A stretch of DNA of 64,000 nt from an uncultured Sphingomonadaceae bacterium (GCA_947501325.1 CANMVC010000001.1:1240001-1304000), one strand, 5' to 3'. Positions 50,657 to 61,531 are shown, counted from the stretch's first letter. Notes: generated by a model not told the origin, from the letters alone. Numbers and translations: made by a program.

Positions 50657-51646
50657 CTATTGCGCTCTGTCCGGGAGCTTGACTGCCAGTTTTTGGGGCC
50701 ATTCGACTGATGGGTCGCTGCGAACATAGCCTGTGCCGCGCAGTCCCGTTTTTACCTGATTTACATAACTTTTGAGTAAGGTCTTTGGCAGTGTTAATTT
50801 TACACGGAACATAAGCTTTTCGCGCTCATCCGCCGTTTCAACCTGCTTAGGTGTAAATTGAGCTTGCGGAGATACGAAGCTGATTTTCGAGGGAATGACA
50901 TAATCGGGCAATGCATCAAGTATGATACGAGCATCATCGCCAATTTTGAGCGTGCCAGCATCCGCCGCGGGCAGGAAGATGGTCATATACATGCTGGATA
51001 TATCCAGCACAGTGACAACGCGCCCGCCGGAACCAAGCACTTCACCCTCTTCGACAAGGCGATATAAAATGCGGCCCGATGCCGTTGATGTAAGTTCGTC
51101 GTCACGCACAAGTGCATCCAAGCGTGTCCGCGCGGCCCTTGCGGCGGCAATGGAACTCTGTGCGGATCCGACCGCTGCGCGATGCTGATCGACGGTCGCT
51201 GCCAATGCATCCCGCTTTGCTCTTCGCTTATCGACCATCTCCAACGGGGCGTGACCTTTAGAATATAGAAACGAGTCTCGATCGAATTCCTTTTGTGACA
51301 ACGCCAGCTCGGCTTGGACTTGGGTGACGCCTGCTGCTGCTTGTGTTGAAAGCTGTTGCATTCTTCGGATTTGTGCATTGGCTTCCAATATCTGGGCGTC
51401 CAGTTCGGCAGTATCCATTCGAGCAATTACTTGCCCTTTTGTGACCATATCGCCTTCTCGGGCCAAAATTTCCTTCACTCGCCCCGGATATTTCGTAGCG
51501 ATCTGGATTTCGTCAGCTTCCAGGCGCCCGTTTCCATAAGCGATACCTTCGGGAAGTTCCGGTGCGCGGTTTAACCAATAATATACACCCGCGGCCACAG
51601 CACTTAAGACAATGACAACAAGAATTATTTTCGCATATTTGTGCAT
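50657..51646 (-). CDS. HlyD-family membrane fusion protein
   Basis: A 329-residue periplasmic adaptor with one N-terminal membrane helix (about 8-25), a lipoyl-like hairpin (DEIQIATKYPGRVKEILAREGDMVTKGQVIARMD), a coiled-coil and a barrel (TASGRILYRLVEEGEVLGSGGRVVTVLD). It links the ABC part to the TolC-like outer-membrane channel. It is the second gene of the operon. Confidence 0.92.
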   Translation of the reverse strand: MHKYAKIILVVIVLSAVAAGVYYWLNRAPELPEGIAYGNGRLEADEIQIATKYPGRVKEILAREGDMVTKGQVIARMDTAELDAQILEANAQIRRMQQLSTQAAAGVTQVQAELALSQKEFDRDSFLYSKGHAPLEMVDKRRAKRDALAATVDQHRAAVGSAQSSIAAARAARTRLDALVRDDELTSTASGRILYRLVEEGEVLGSGGRVVTVLDISSMYMTIFLPAADAGTLKIGDDARIILDALPDYVIPSKISFVSPQAQFTPKQVETADEREKLMFRVKLTLPKTLLKSYVNQVKTGLRGTGYVRSDPSVEWPQKLAVKLPDRAQ

Positions 51647-51678
51647 GATACTTTCCCGCTTTCAGGCCGATATTATGT

Positions 51679-53082
51679 TCAGGGAACCACTGCCGCAGAG
51701 GGTCGAGAAATATCGGCACTCTGAACTTCCAGATCTTTTGCTGTAAGGCGACCGACAGCAGCCAGAACTGCATAGCTCGCAACCAACTGGTCCCGCTCAG
51801 CCTTGATTTTCATTGTTTGTGCATTGAAGAGATTTTGCTCTGCATCCAGCACATCAAGATCTGTGCGCCGACCCACATTGTTTTCCAGCATAATGCCTTC
51901 AAGCGCCAATTGTGCCGCGGTGATTTCGGCGTCGCGGGCCCGAATGACCGACCCGGCGGTCTCAAGCGCTTGCCAAGCCTGGATTACACCATCGCGAACG
52001 GAGCGACGAGCCGATATGATTTGTAACGTCTGTTGGGAGGCTCGCGCTTCGGCTTGACGTGTTTTTGCCGAGATTTGCCCTCCTTGAAATAGAGGTATGC
52101 GAACACGAACTACCGCACCAACGCCGCGAAAATCGTCATCGGTTGTCAGCAAGTTTGCGATACCGGAGTTAAAAACTGTCGATCGCCCATATAACGCAAA
52201 ACCCTCCAAGCCTATTTCAGGAAGTTTTCCACCCCGTTCGCGTTTCACATTGGAATCAGCTGCCCTGGCAGCATGTTGTGCCGCTATGATCATAGGGGAT
52301 CGATTATCCGCCCATCCAATGGCTTCATGCTCGCTGGTTGGTAATCCATTGACTTCAGTTGGCGTGATTAGAGTTTTGGGAACCGTTCCAATGACACGTT
52401 CAAATTCAGAGCGTGAGGCGGCAAGATTGCCCTGCGCTTGAATTTTTTCAGCCTCAGCGCTGGCAATGAGCGCTTCGGCTTGTTTGATGTCGGTTAGAGT
52501 TGCACGACCAACTTTTTGACTATCCTGTATCTGGGATAAGCGCTTCTTCAGTATCGATAGATTTCGACTTTTAAGTTCCAATATTGGCTGATCACGGATG
52601 ACATTCATATAGGCTGTAACGGCCTCCAGAAATATCACCTGCTCCTTTGCCTGCATTTGGGCGATCGTCGCGTCAGTGACAGAATTGGCTGCACTGATCG
52701 CAGCATTGATTCGGCCGCCGGTATATAATGCTTTGCTGACGCGAACTCCGACGGAATAGGCTTCACTTGTATCGTCTGTGTCTACTCCCCCGATATCGGT
52801 ATTGATGATACCTGCGGTGCCGTTGGCTTCGGCATGCAGCAGACCCTCTCCACGAGCGATAACGATAGACTCTTGCGCTTCTTTTACCGATTCACGCGCG
52901 GCCATCAACTCAGGGTTGGTTTCGTGGACCCGTGCAAGACTGTCTTCCAGTGTTTGGGCGGGTGCTGAAATGGAGGGAGTTACTATCGACAGGAAACAGC
53001 ACAAAAGGACAACCCACAAGGCCCGAAAGTGTGTGCTGACACCAATTGACCGTAGTTGGGATCTTTCGCCTACGACGGGCAT
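51679..53082 (-). CDS. TolC-family outer-membrane channel
   Basis: A 467-residue TolC-type protein with a signal peptide (cleavage near SAPAQT) and the two repeated coiled-coil halves of the family (TLEDSLARVHETNPELMAARE; LEIESRNLSILKKRLSQ-type block seen as LKSRNLSILKKRL; QADEA-type motif as QAEARASQQT). The start at 53080-53082 is chosen because AAAGGGCGGC precedes it. It heads the efflux operon, with an FNR-type box upstream. Confidence 0.88.
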   Translation of the reverse strand: MPVVGERSQLRSIGVSTHFRALWVVLLCCFLSIVTPSISAPAQTLEDSLARVHETNPELMAARESVKEAQESIVIARGEGLLHAEANGTAGIINTDIGGVDTDDTSEAYSVGVRVSKALYTGGRINAAISAANSVTDATIAQMQAKEQVIFLEAVTAYMNVIRDQPILELKSRNLSILKKRLSQIQDSQKVGRATLTDIKQAEALIASAEAEKIQAQGNLAASRSEFERVIGTVPKTLITPTEVNGLPTSEHEAIGWADNRSPMIIAAQHAARAADSNVKRERGGKLPEIGLEGFALYGRSTVFNSGIANLLTTDDDFRGVGAVVRVRIPLFQGGQISAKTRQAEARASQQTLQIISARRSVRDGVIQAWQALETAGSVIRARDAEITAAQLALEGIMLENNVGRRTDLDVLDAEQNLFNAQTMKIKAERDQLVASYAVLAAVGRLTAKDLEVQSADISRPSAAVVP

Positions 53083-53154
53083 TTTTAGCCGCCCTTTCAT
53101 TTTCTAAGCTGGTTATCAGTGAAATTTTTATAGTGACCGTTGCGGCGATAAAAA

Positions 53155-53168
53155 TTGATGCGGCTCAA
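53155..53168. promoter_or_regulatory. FNR/FixK-type box upstream of the efflux operon
   Basis: TTGATGCGGCTCAA matches the consensus TTGAT-N4-ATCAA in nine of ten positions. It overlaps the stop codon of the Crp/Fnr gene, about 73 bases before the TolC start used here. The spacing would suit activation from a class II promoter. It is an unproven site. Confidence 0.55.
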
Positions 53169-53920
53169 TTTGATTGAGAGAAATAATGCCGGGTATGATG
53201 TGGCATTGATCTCGGTTCGCCCGAAAGCTCCATCAGCGCGTGAACATCCAAAACCTCCAATGTTCGGCGGTTTCGACTTTTGACAATGCCTTTGTCTTTG
53301 AGCATGGTTAGCTGGCGACAAACGGTTTCAACGGTGAGGCCAAGATAGTCGGCAATGTCCCGTTGAATGCCCAGTTTCAAGACCGGATTGTCGCCTTGGC
53401 ATGTTTCCCGTCCATATATTTCCATCAAAAAGGTACAAAGCCGTTGCGTCGCACAGCGTTGGCTGATTGAAACGAGATGCTCGTGTGCAGAAAGGGCATT
53501 TTTTACCGCATCGCTGATAAATTTTTCAGCCAAGTCGGGGGCATTTTCTATCCAATCGGTGACCGCAGTCCAGGGATAGAGTCTAATCTCACATGCTGTT
53601 TGGGCGTCAATGCTGTAACGGCATTCTCCATTAACAGAAGCTGTGAACATTTCCCCAGGATAAAGAAATGCCACGATTTTTCGGTTGCCATCAATTGTCG
53701 CTCGGGACACTCGCGCGATACCTTTTAGAATATATAGGACCAGTTCTCGTTCTTCGCCTTCGCCGCAAATGGGAGTGTCGGCTGCAAAAACGCGCTCGAT
53801 GGATTCTCGATCTCTGGTTAAATAACCTGGGGCTCCGATACTGGTATCGTCGCTGTATATCCCGGCATTTTCTTCGTGAAATTGACCCGGTTGGATTGCT
53901 GGCATCGATTGATAGTTCAT
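53165..53920 (-). CDS. Crp/Fnr-family transcriptional regulator (FixK-like)
   Basis: A 251-residue regulator with a cyclic-nucleotide-binding-type N-terminal domain (ELVLYILKGIARVSRAT, VAFLYPGEMFT) and a C-terminal HTH (QRDIADYLGLTVETVCRQLTMLKDKGIV). The DNA-recognition stretch is E-T-V-C-R, close to the E--SR of Fnr with Ser replaced by Cys. The N-terminus lacks the Cys cluster that binds 4Fe-4S in Fnr, so it is nearer FixK. The start at 53918-53920 has AGGACAAATTTG upstream. The efflux operon follows, and the arginine deiminase operon lies upstream. Confidence 0.88.
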   Translation of the reverse strand: MNYQSMPAIQPGQFHEENAGIYSDDTSIGAPGYLTRDRESIERVFAADTPICGEGEERELVLYILKGIARVSRATIDGNRKIVAFLYPGEMFTASVNGECRYSIDAQTACEIRLYPWTAVTDWIENAPDLAEKFISDAVKNALSAHEHLVSISQRCATQRLCTFLMEIYGRETCQGDNPVLKLGIQRDIADYLGLTVETVCRQLTMLKDKGIVKSRNRRTLEVLDVHALMELSGEPRSMPHHTRHYFSQSN

Positions 53921-54100
53921 CAAATTTGTCCTGTGATCCGTAGATGATTTTCAATGGGTCGTTGGACAGGAAATGAAATGCCGTGTAATTACGGAGTTTC
54001 CACTAGGTGGTTTTCCTCAGTTGCGCCGTTGGTTTGTCCATTGGATTACGCTGCGGAGTCTTTCGTGAGTGGGACATGATGCCGGCGGCGGTCAGAGGGA

Positions 54101-56512
54101 CTATTTTTCACAAATTTCTTCTGTAACTTGCGGCAGGGTAAAGCGAAATATCGTGCCCCCATTTGAACCGCGTTCCGCAGTGATTTCTCCACCATGACTT
54201 TCTATGATTGTCCGGCAAATGGATAGGCCAAGCCCCATTCCATCAGTTTTTGTACTAGAAAATGCACTAAACAGCTTGTCCTGTATCTCCTCGGCAATGC
54301 CGCTTCCGGTATCTTCGATCTTAATCTCGGCATAGCCATTCGGTATGGGTAGTGCCGAAATAGTGAGGTGCTTAACCGGACTATCTTCCATTGCCTCGAT
54401 GGCGTTGCGCATCAAATTCACCATGACCTGTTGAATCTGGATGCTGTCAGCCATGACATTATTTGATCGCGGATCGATATCGATCGACCAGTCCACACTT
54501 TTTTCACGGGCACCAACCAATCCAATAGTCGCAGCATCTTCAATGAGTTTTTCTACCAAACAGATTTGCTTATTTACCTCTCCTTTGGAGATAAACTCGC
54601 GAAGCCGCCGAACAATATTCCCAGCGCGGATTGTTTCTGATGATGCCTCATTCAGTGCTTCTTTTATTGCGGCCGGGATATCGGATGCAGAATCATTGAT
54701 CATGTCACGGCTTGCCGCCATGTAATTTGACACCGCCGTGAGCGGTTGATTCAGCTCATGGGCGATACCGCTGGCCATTTCGCCTAGTGTATGCAGCCGT
54801 TCAGCGTGCGCCAATTCTTCCCTAAGTTCCCGCGCTTCTTGTTCGCTCGCCTTTTGACTCGACATATCACGGATCAGGAAGACGAGCTTTTGTTCGGCTT
54901 GATGTTCAATCTCGTTTATCGATTTCTCGTAAGGAAAGCGGGAACCATCTTTGCGCAGTCCATATGCTACACTGTTTGATTTTGATGTTTGCCACTCGCC
55001 CGCTTTTAGATAGTTTTCTACGTTATTCCAAAAATTTTTTCGGCGTTCCTCCGGAATAAGTATGTCAATATTTTTGCCGATTATTTCATCGGAACCATAT
55101 CCGAACATCCGCTCAGCCGCGGGGTTAAATCCCTCGATTATGCCATTGGCATTCACGGTTATTACTGCCTCGATCGCACTTGTAATGATCGCATCTGAAA
55201 GCCCTTTTTCCTGCAAGGATTTAATTTCAGCGCTTTTGAGACCGGTTATGTCCGCCATGAAACCTTCAAGATAGGCGATACCATCGTCCGTCATATCAGT
55301 AGCGCGACCGCGCTCCCATATCCAGCGCTCCTCAGCTCTTGCCGTCAATATCCGATACTCAAGCTCAAAAGCTTCGCCGACGGCTACAGCGGCCTGTACC
55401 CGCTCCCAGACCAGATCACGATCCTCGGGAACAATTAAATCTCTCCAACAAACACGTCCGTCCTCAAAATCACTTCGCGAATGACCCGACAATGGCAAGC
55501 AACCTTCACTGACAAACTCCATTTGCCAATTTGATTGATTCAGGCATCGATAAGCCATGCCCGGCAGGTTTTTGAAAAGTATGGTCATTCGATGGGCGAC
55601 TTCACCAACTTGATGGACCCGATTGAGCGAGACCATTGCAAAATAGACGGTTAGAGCCATCAATCCGCTCAAAATTAGACCGGTGACCAGCATGATAGTT
55701 AAGAACCGCGAATGGACGAGTTGCAAGAATTCCTGCTTGGGCGTTAATGCGACCGTCCATCCCAGATTGCCGATCGTAAAGTGCCGCCGCTGCTCGTGTT
55801 CGTGATTGGTGGATTGTTCGTCAGAAGTCGAAGAATAGACGCGCTGTTCATCCACTGAAATCGCGATATCATGCTGCGCCAACAAACCTTCAGGCAACGC
55901 AGTCTTCAGAAGGGGATCGAACAATAAAAGGCCACCGATCCAACCATCAAACTGTTTGCTGCGAGGATCATAAACCGGAACATAAATGCCAATGCCTTTT
56001 CCACGCAATACGGACTCAAGCGGTGTTGAAAATACAAGCTTGCCGCTTTCTTTCGCTTGTTCTGCCGCTAGAAAGGCTGGCCGATTCAGTCTCAAATCGA
56101 AATCCCGAGTGATTTCATTACCTCGCATCGGGGTAAGCCAGCGGACATGCATTGATGGGTCAATCCATCCAATCGTTCGATATCCCGGGTGGGCATCATA
56201 GATATTTTTGCTCTCCACCTCCCATTGCGCGCGGTTCGTCTTCACCGATCCTTGCCAATCATTTGCAAGGCCAGATAGCGACACGATCCGTCCCTCAATA
56301 TCTTTGCGGAGTAATGCCTCGACACCCAAAGCAGTCGAGGCAGTCACTCTGTTAACATGACTATCTTCTTGTTGATTGAGTATATACCAAGCAGCCACAA
56401 CTGCTATCGCCATAGCAAGCCCGGCTAACCCCGAATAAAGCAGCTTTTTTTGATAGCTGATCGGCTTCGTCAACCCAATGTTCCTTGCATCTTTCAGATA
56501 CTCTCCAATCAT
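54101..56512 (-). CDS. CHASE-PAS-PAS sensor histidine kinase
   Basis: An 803-residue membrane kinase: helix about 25-45, CHASE-type periplasmic sensor (about 75-265), second helix about 270-295, PAS 1 (about 330-440), PAS 2 (about 450-565, with FNPAAERMFGYGSDEIIGKN), HisKA (GIAHELNQPLTAVSNY) and ATPase (NLMRNAIEAM, GSGIAEEIQDKLFSAFSSTKTDGMGLGLSICR). Overall it resembles FixL/hybrid-type oxygen kinases, but the histidine that binds heme in FixL is not at its position, so oxygen sensing by heme is not supported. No response regulator gene is adjacent. Confidence 0.87.
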   Translation of the reverse strand: MIGEYLKDARNIGLTKPISYQKKLLYSGLAGLAMAIAVVAAWYILNQQEDSHVNRVTASTALGVEALLRKDIEGRIVSLSGLANDWQGSVKTNRAQWEVESKNIYDAHPGYRTIGWIDPSMHVRWLTPMRGNEITRDFDLRLNRPAFLAAEQAKESGKLVFSTPLESVLRGKGIGIYVPVYDPRSKQFDGWIGGLLLFDPLLKTALPEGLLAQHDIAISVDEQRVYSSTSDEQSTNHEHEQRRHFTIGNLGWTVALTPKQEFLQLVHSRFLTIMLVTGLILSGLMALTVYFAMVSLNRVHQVGEVAHRMTILFKNLPGMAYRCLNQSNWQMEFVSEGCLPLSGHSRSDFEDGRVCWRDLIVPEDRDLVWERVQAAVAVGEAFELEYRILTARAEERWIWERGRATDMTDDGIAYLEGFMADITGLKSAEIKSLQEKGLSDAIITSAIEAVITVNANGIIEGFNPAAERMFGYGSDEIIGKNIDILIPEERRKNFWNNVENYLKAGEWQTSKSNSVAYGLRKDGSRFPYEKSINEIEHQAEQKLVFLIRDMSSQKASEQEARELREELAHAERLHTLGEMASGIAHELNQPLTAVSNYMAASRDMINDSASDIPAAIKEALNEASSETIRAGNIVRRLREFISKGEVNKQICLVEKLIEDAATIGLVGAREKSVDWSIDIDPRSNNVMADSIQIQQVMVNLMRNAIEAMEDSPVKHLTISALPIPNGYAEIKIEDTGSGIAEEIQDKLFSAFSSTKTDGMGLGLSICRTIIESHGGEITAERGSNGGTIFRFTLPQVTEEICEK

Positions 56513-56813
56513 TGCGTTTGATCCTAAAGGTCGAACTAGTGACTCATATATTCGTATCCGATCACCTAAATTATCTGTATTTTCGAAGACGTCTTTGTGC
56601 GAAAAGTCCGTTGCACGGAATATAAAAAAACAAATTACGTGTTTCTACCTAGCAGCGATCGCGGTTTCTTGATCCGTGTAACGAAATTCGAATAACGCCC
56701 CTCTTAATCGCAGAAAATCGCTTTTGACGAGATTAACACTGCAAATGGCTATGATAAATAATCTGTCATTTTGAAAAATATTCCTTCGAGTACGTAGCCC
56801 AAATTCTACTTAT
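56513..56813. other. Intergenic region between the histidine kinase and arcC
   Basis: 301 AT-rich bases holding the 5' region of the kinase gene and the 3' region of the arginine deiminase operon. I see no open frame of note, no clear terminator and no repeat copy. A TTGATCCGTG stretch does not complete an FNR box. Confidence 0.5.
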
Positions 56814-57752
56814 CTAACGATAAAAACGCATTGATTCCCCGTCTACTTGAATCGTTGTCCCTTTGGTCCCGTTCAGGATATGCTGGATATCTGTCAAATT
56901 ACCAATCGCCGCTTTTTTGCCGGTTTGTTCAACAAACTGGCAGGCTGCTTCGACTTTGGGTCCCATGGATCCCTGCGGAAAGTCATGCTTTCTTATTTCC
57001 GTGACGGAAGTGCGTCTGATTTTTTGCTGCTGCGGGGAGTTCCAGTTGAGATAGACGCCGTTGACGTCCGTTGCCATGATAAACAGGTCGGCATCCAGAT
57101 TGCGCGAGAGTAGCTCGCTGGCGAAATCTTTATCAATGACGGCTTCTACGCCCTCTAGCTTGCCATTTTCCTCATAGCGAACTGGTATCCCGCCACCGCC
57201 TGCGCAAATGACAACCGTTTCATGCTCCAATAGCCATTTTATGGGGCGTATATCGAAAATCCGCTTTGGTAAGGGCGAGGGGACGACGCGGCGCCACTTG
57301 TCGCCATCCTTCTTGATCGTCCACCCTTTCTCCTCGGCTAAAATACTCGCCTTGACTTGGTCATAAACCGGGCCAACAAATTTGCTCGGATCCTTGAAGG
57401 CTGGATCAAGAGCATCAACTTCGATCATGGTCAGCAAGGTCGCCAGTGGTTTTTCTGCGGGCAGAAAATTGCTCACTTCCTGCTCGATCATATAGCCTAT
57501 CATACCTTCGGTTTGTGCTCCGAGTATATCTAATGGAAACGCTTCATCCGGTTTATAGGCAGCGCCTTGAAGAGCCAGCAGGCCGACTTGTGGTCCGTTA
57601 CCATGGGAAATGACCAATTCATGATCCATGGCTATCGGAGCCAATGCGGCTGCGGCCGCGCGCATATTGATGCGTTGATTTTCAGCAGTCAGATTTTGCC
57701 CGCGGCGAAGCAGAGCATTTCCGCCCAACGCGATTACGATACGCATCTTCAA
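56814..57752 (-). CDS. arcC: Carbamate kinase
   Basis: A 312-residue member of the amino-acid kinase family. Markers are [13 protein letters not shown] at the start, SHGNGPQVG, and AGGGGIPV in the centre. In the arginine deiminase pathway it turns carbamoyl phosphate and ADP into ammonia, CO2 and ATP. Its start overlaps the arcB stop by four bases, so it is coupled to arcB. Confidence 0.95.
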   Translation of the reverse strand: MKMRIVIALGGNALLRRGQNLTAENQRINMRAAAAALAPIAMDHELVISHGNGPQVGLLALQGAAYKPDEAFPLDILGAQTEGMIGYMIEQEVSNFLPAEKPLATLLTMIEVDALDPAFKDPSKFVGPVYDQVKASILAEEKGWTIKKDGDKWRRVVPSPLPKRIFDIRPIKWLLEHETVVICAGGGGIPVRYEENGKLEGVEAVIDKDFASELLSRNLDADLFIMATDVNGVYLNWNSPQQQKIRRTSVTEIRKHDFPQGSMGPKVEAACQFVEQTGKKAAIGNLTDIQHILNGTKGTTIQVDGESMRFYR

Positions 57753-58750
57753 TGCCCTAATGTGGCGACAAGAATAGCCTTGATCGTATGAAGTCTGTTT
57801 TCTGCTTGCTCAAATTGTATGCCCGCAGCCGATTCAAACACCTCATCAGTCACTTCCATTTCCGAAATACCAAATTTACGCAGCATCTCTTGACCGACCT
57901 GAGTTTCTGCATTGTGGAATGCGGGCAGGCAGTGCATAAATTTACTGCTGGCTTTGCCGGTCGCGTCCATCAACTTTTGATTGACCTGATAAGGCTGCAG
58001 CAATTTGATCCGCTCCTCCCAGACATCATCGGGTTCTCCCATGGACACCCAAACATCAGTATGGACAAAATCGCAACCTTTCACGGCTGCCTCTGCATCT
58101 TCGGTAATTGTGAGTTTCGCTCCATATTTGGATGCAAGTTCCTGTGCAGCTGTCACATATTCCTTCGCGGGCCAATTGGCCTTGGGACTTGCGAGGCGGA
58201 CATCCATCCCCATGAGGCAACCAGCAATCATCAGGGAATGTCCCATATTACTGCTAGCGTCGCCAACAAAGGCATAGGAAATTTCGCTCAGCGGCTTGTC
58301 AGCATGTTCACGCATTGTCAGCAGGTCAGCGAGCATCTGGGTTGGATGGAACTCGTCGGTCAATCCGTTAAATACCGGCACACCAGCATAGTCGGATAGC
58401 TCCTGAACAATATCTTGCGCGAAACCGCGATACTCAATCGCATCATACATACGGCCCAATACCCGAGCCGTATCTTTCATCGACTCCTTGTGACCAATGT
58501 GAGAACCGCTGGGACCGAGATAGGTTACGCCGGCGCCCTGATCCATTGCCGCCACTTCGAACGCGCACATTGTCCGCGTGGATGCTTTTTCAAAGATAAG
58601 GCAGATGTTCTTTCCCGTCAGCAAAGCGCGTTCGCTGCCGGCATATTTTGCGCGTTTAAGATCGCGGGACAGATCGAGCAAATATGCGACCGCACGTTGG
58701 TCAAAATCAAGCAGCTTCAGAAAGCTGCGACCTTTGAGATTATAAGCCAT
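57749..58750 (-). CDS. arcB: Ornithine carbamoyltransferase, catabolic
   Basis: A 333-residue [17 protein letters not shown] (carbamoyl-phosphate loop), the HPTQ-like FHPTQMLAD, and HCLPAF (ornithine and catalytic cysteine) are all present. In this operon it runs in the catabolic direction, splitting citrulline to ornithine and carbamoyl phosphate. It lies between arcA and arcC. Confidence 0.95.
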   Translation of the reverse strand: MAYNLKGRSFLKLLDFDQRAVAYLLDLSRDLKRAKYAGSERALLTGKNICLIFEKASTRTMCAFEVAAMDQGAGVTYLGPSGSHIGHKESMKDTARVLGRMYDAIEYRGFAQDIVQELSDYAGVPVFNGLTDEFHPTQMLADLLTMREHADKPLSEISYAFVGDASSNMGHSLMIAGCLMGMDVRLASPKANWPAKEYVTAAQELASKYGAKLTITEDAEAAVKGCDFVHTDVWVSMGEPDDVWEERIKLLQPYQVNQKLMDATGKASSKFMHCLPAFHNAETQVGQEMLRKFGISEMEVTDEVFESAAGIQFEQAENRLHTIKAILVATLGH

Positions 58751-58787
58751 TTTTCAATATCCTTATATTTCTGGGGAGAAGAAGGTT

Positions 58788-60017
58788 CTAATATTCAACT
58801 GGATCACGCCAAACCGGGCAGGTCATGCAATGCCCGCCGCCGCGTCCGCGCCCCAGTTCAGAGCCAGCGATAGTGATAACCTCTACGCCAGCCTTCCTGA
58901 GCAATGTGTTGGTATAGGTGTTGCGATCATAAGCGATGACAACGCCAGGCTTCAGCGCGACGACATTATTTCCGTCGTCCCACTGTTCGCGTTCCTGCTG
59001 AAAGGAATCGCCGCCAGTTTGAACGACATTGAGCTTTTTGATGCCGAGGCATTCTGCAGCGATTTCGAATAGATGATCGGGTTCTTCGCGAATATCTATT
59101 ATCGCGGCGCTGTCGCCCGGACGCAGGCTGTAGCATTTGATTTCATCACAAACGTCAACAAAAGCGGTCACGACATCCCGGTCACAATGGGAAAATACGG
59201 TATCCAAATGCATGGTCGCCCGCGATCGCGGCATTTGGCAGGCAACCACCCGGGTTGCGGCTTCATTGGCAAATAGCGACTTGGCGATTTGACCGACTGC
59301 CTGCGGCGTGGTCCGTTCCCCCATGCCAATCAACACCGTATCATTTCCCCACGGCATGACATCGCCGCCCTCCGCTGTCGCAGGCCCATGATCTACGTCT
59401 GGATCACCCCACCAGATTTTAAAATCACCGTCAGCAAATTCGGGATGGAATTTGTAAACAGCCGCGAGCAATAATGTTTCAGGTCGCCGTGCTGGCCAAT
59501 ACATTGGATTGAGTGTCAGGCCGCCACCAATCCAGCAACTATTGTCGCGCGGGAATTGGGTGTTTGGCAGAGGGGGCAGGACAAAACCGTCCGGACCAAG
59601 ATAGCTACCGAACATACCGGCAGGTTTAAAGGGAAGGTCATGAACCGTGATGCCACCGACGAGGTAAATAGCGAGCTGTTCTGCCGCCATTTCGTCCAAC
59701 CAACCGTGCAGTTCGCTGAGCATACCGATACCAACATGATTTTCGGTAATCCGGCGATCCAAAATCCAGTCTCTTGCGGCTTTGATTTTCACCGTTTCTT
59801 TGAGCAGGTCGTGGAATTCGTACACCAACACATCGTGGTTTTGCATTTTCATACGAAAATCAGCATGGTCGGTCCGCGCCTGCTGCACCCACAAAACATC
59901 ATCGTATAGAAGTTCTGCGGCATTTGCCGGAGTCAGGCGCGCGTGGGCAAGGCCTGGCTGACATGTGATAACTTTACGAAGTTTTCCAATTTCAGAATAA
60001 ACGCCAAAGCCTGTCAT
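58788..60017 (-). CDS. arcA: Arginine deiminase
   Basis: A 409-residue ADI. Markers: [26 protein letters not shown] at the N-terminus, and the catalytic cysteine C397 in the [17 protein letters not shown] end. It turns arginine into citrulline and ammonia. The ATG at 60015-60017 (MTGFGVYSE) is preferred because AATGGAGATAGAA stands before it and the length then fits the family; a reading from 60071 would add 18 residues. Confidence 0.95.
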   Translation of the reverse strand: MTGFGVYSEIGKLRKVITCQPGLAHARLTPANAAELLYDDVLWVQQARTDHADFRMKMQNHDVLVYEFHDLLKETVKIKAARDWILDRRITENHVGIGMLSELHGWLDEMAAEQLAIYLVGGITVHDLPFKPAGMFGSYLGPDGFVLPPLPNTQFPRDNSCWIGGGLTLNPMYWPARRPETLLLAAVYKFHPEFADGDFKIWWGDPDVDHGPATAEGGDVMPWGNDTVLIGMGERTTPQAVGQIAKSLFANEAATRVVACQMPRSRATMHLDTVFSHCDRDVVTAFVDVCDEIKCYSLRPGDSAAIIDIREEPDHLFEIAAECLGIKKLNVVQTGGDSFQQEREQWDDGNNVVALKPGVVIAYDRNTYTNTLLRKAGVEVITIAGSELGRGRGGGHCMTCPVWRDPVEY

Positions 60018-60080
60018 TTCTATCTCCATTAAACTGTGGGTTGGGGAAGTTGGATGGACGAGTTCTTTCATTGTGGGCCA

Positions 60081-61520
60081 TCAGCCAATCATGACCGCAA
60101 CGCTCAATGCGCCCATGATGAGCAGCGCTAGTATGAGCAATAAGGGCCACATGAACTTCAACCAGCGATCATAGGGAACTCCGCCAATAGCGAGCCCACC
60201 CATCACCACAGCGAATGTCGGGTTGATCAGATTAACAAGCCCGTTGGCAGATTGATAAGCGGTGACGACGAGGTCGCGGCTGACCTCAGAGAAATCGGCC
60301 AATGGTGCCATAATCGGCATCGTAAGCACCGCAAGCCCTGATGATGATGGAACGAAAAACGATAGAGCGACTTCTATTCCGAACATCATATTGATGAAAC
60401 CGACACCGGAAAGACCGGCTAGGCTATTCTCGCCGGCATGGAGGATCGTGTCGGTAATATTACCGGCATCCATGATCACCACGATGCCGCGGGCGATGCC
60501 AATGACCAACGCTACGCCAAGCAAATCACGCGCGCCATCCATGAAAGAATCGATAAATCCTTCTTCGCCCATCCAGCTGACCAGACCGATCAAAATAGAG
60601 GATGCAATGAACAGGGCAGACATTTTTGCCATCCACCATTCCTGAGACGAAACACCCCAAATCATCACTGCGAAGGTCAATCCAAATATGATCAACACCA
60701 TTATTCTAGTAGGCGTCAGTGGGAGATGATCATCGACTGCATTGTGGCTGGCAAACCGCTTCTCGATGTCGGCGCGTCTGTCAGCGATGATCGATCGTGA
60801 AGGATCAGCTTTCACACGCGCGGCGTATCGCATCACATAGATGACACATATCAACCAACCCGCCAGCAAAAGGAAAAGCCGCAATATCAATCCGTCTGTG
60901 AAAGCGATGCCAGCGGCATTGGATGCAATGACAGTTGCGAACGGGTTTATGGTTGACCCCATAACACCGATACCGGCTCCCAATAAAATCACAGCCACCG
61001 CTACGACCGAGTCATAACGTGCAGCCAGCATAACGGGTATGAGCAGGGAATAGAAAGCCAAAGATTCTTCAGCCATCCCATAAGTTGTGCCGCCGACTGC
61101 GAAAAAGGCCATTAATATCGGGATCATCCAATTTTCCCGGCCTTTTAGTTTTTCCATCGCCCGTGTAATTGCGGCGTCAATGGCACCGGTTTTTGTTACG
61201 ACGCCCAAAAATCCGCCGATCACGATAACGAAAAGGGCAACGTCAATGGCCGCCGCCTCATAGCTATCGGGATTATAAAAGCCGCCAATCGGTGCCAGAA
61301 AAACATCGATGATAGACTGGGGATTGGGATCGACCGGCGCATAGGTGCCGGGGACAGGAACCTCTTTGTCCAATTCGATATTCGGGACCCGTTCATATTG
61401 GCCAGCGGGTATCAACCAGGTTGCTGCTGCAACCAGGGCGATCAGGGCGAATAAAATGCTATATGCGGTGGGAAATTGAAAACCTTTTTTGGTTTCGCCG
61501 GGATCCGTTGCATCGGACAT
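60081..61520 (-). CDS. arcD: YfcC/ArcD-type arginine:ornithine antiporter
   Basis: A 479-residue inner-membrane carrier with about 12 hydrophobic segments. The pattern GGTTYGMAEESLAFYSLLIPVMLAARYD and GAGIGVMGSTINPFATVIAS is that of the YfcC family (C4-dicarboxylate anaerobic-carrier superfamily, ArcD branch). Given its place, it most likely exchanges arginine for ornithine. The symbol is inferred from the operon, not from substrate evidence. Confidence 0.82.
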   Translation of the reverse strand: MSDATDPGETKKGFQFPTAYSILFALIALVAAATWLIPAGQYERVPNIELDKEVPVPGTYAPVDPNPQSIIDVFLAPIGGFYNPDSYEAAAIDVALFVIVIGGFLGVVTKTGAIDAAITRAMEKLKGRENWMIPILMAFFAVGGTTYGMAEESLAFYSLLIPVMLAARYDSVVAVAVILLGAGIGVMGSTINPFATVIASNAAGIAFTDGLILRLFLLLAGWLICVIYVMRYAARVKADPSRSIIADRRADIEKRFASHNAVDDHLPLTPTRIMVLIIFGLTFAVMIWGVSSQEWWMAKMSALFIASSILIGLVSWMGEEGFIDSFMDGARDLLGVALVIGIARGIVVIMDAGNITDTILHAGENSLAGLSGVGFINMMFGIEVALSFFVPSSSGLAVLTMPIMAPLADFSEVSRDLVVTAYQSANGLVNLINPTFAVVMGGLAIGGVPYDRWLKFMWPLLLILALLIMGALSVAVMIG

Positions 61521-61531
61521 ATTTTATCTCC

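Noticed and set aside
54101-56512. A heme-based oxygen sensor FixL
   Set aside because: The heme-binding histidine of the FixL PAS domain is not at the aligned position (W/Q/T there).
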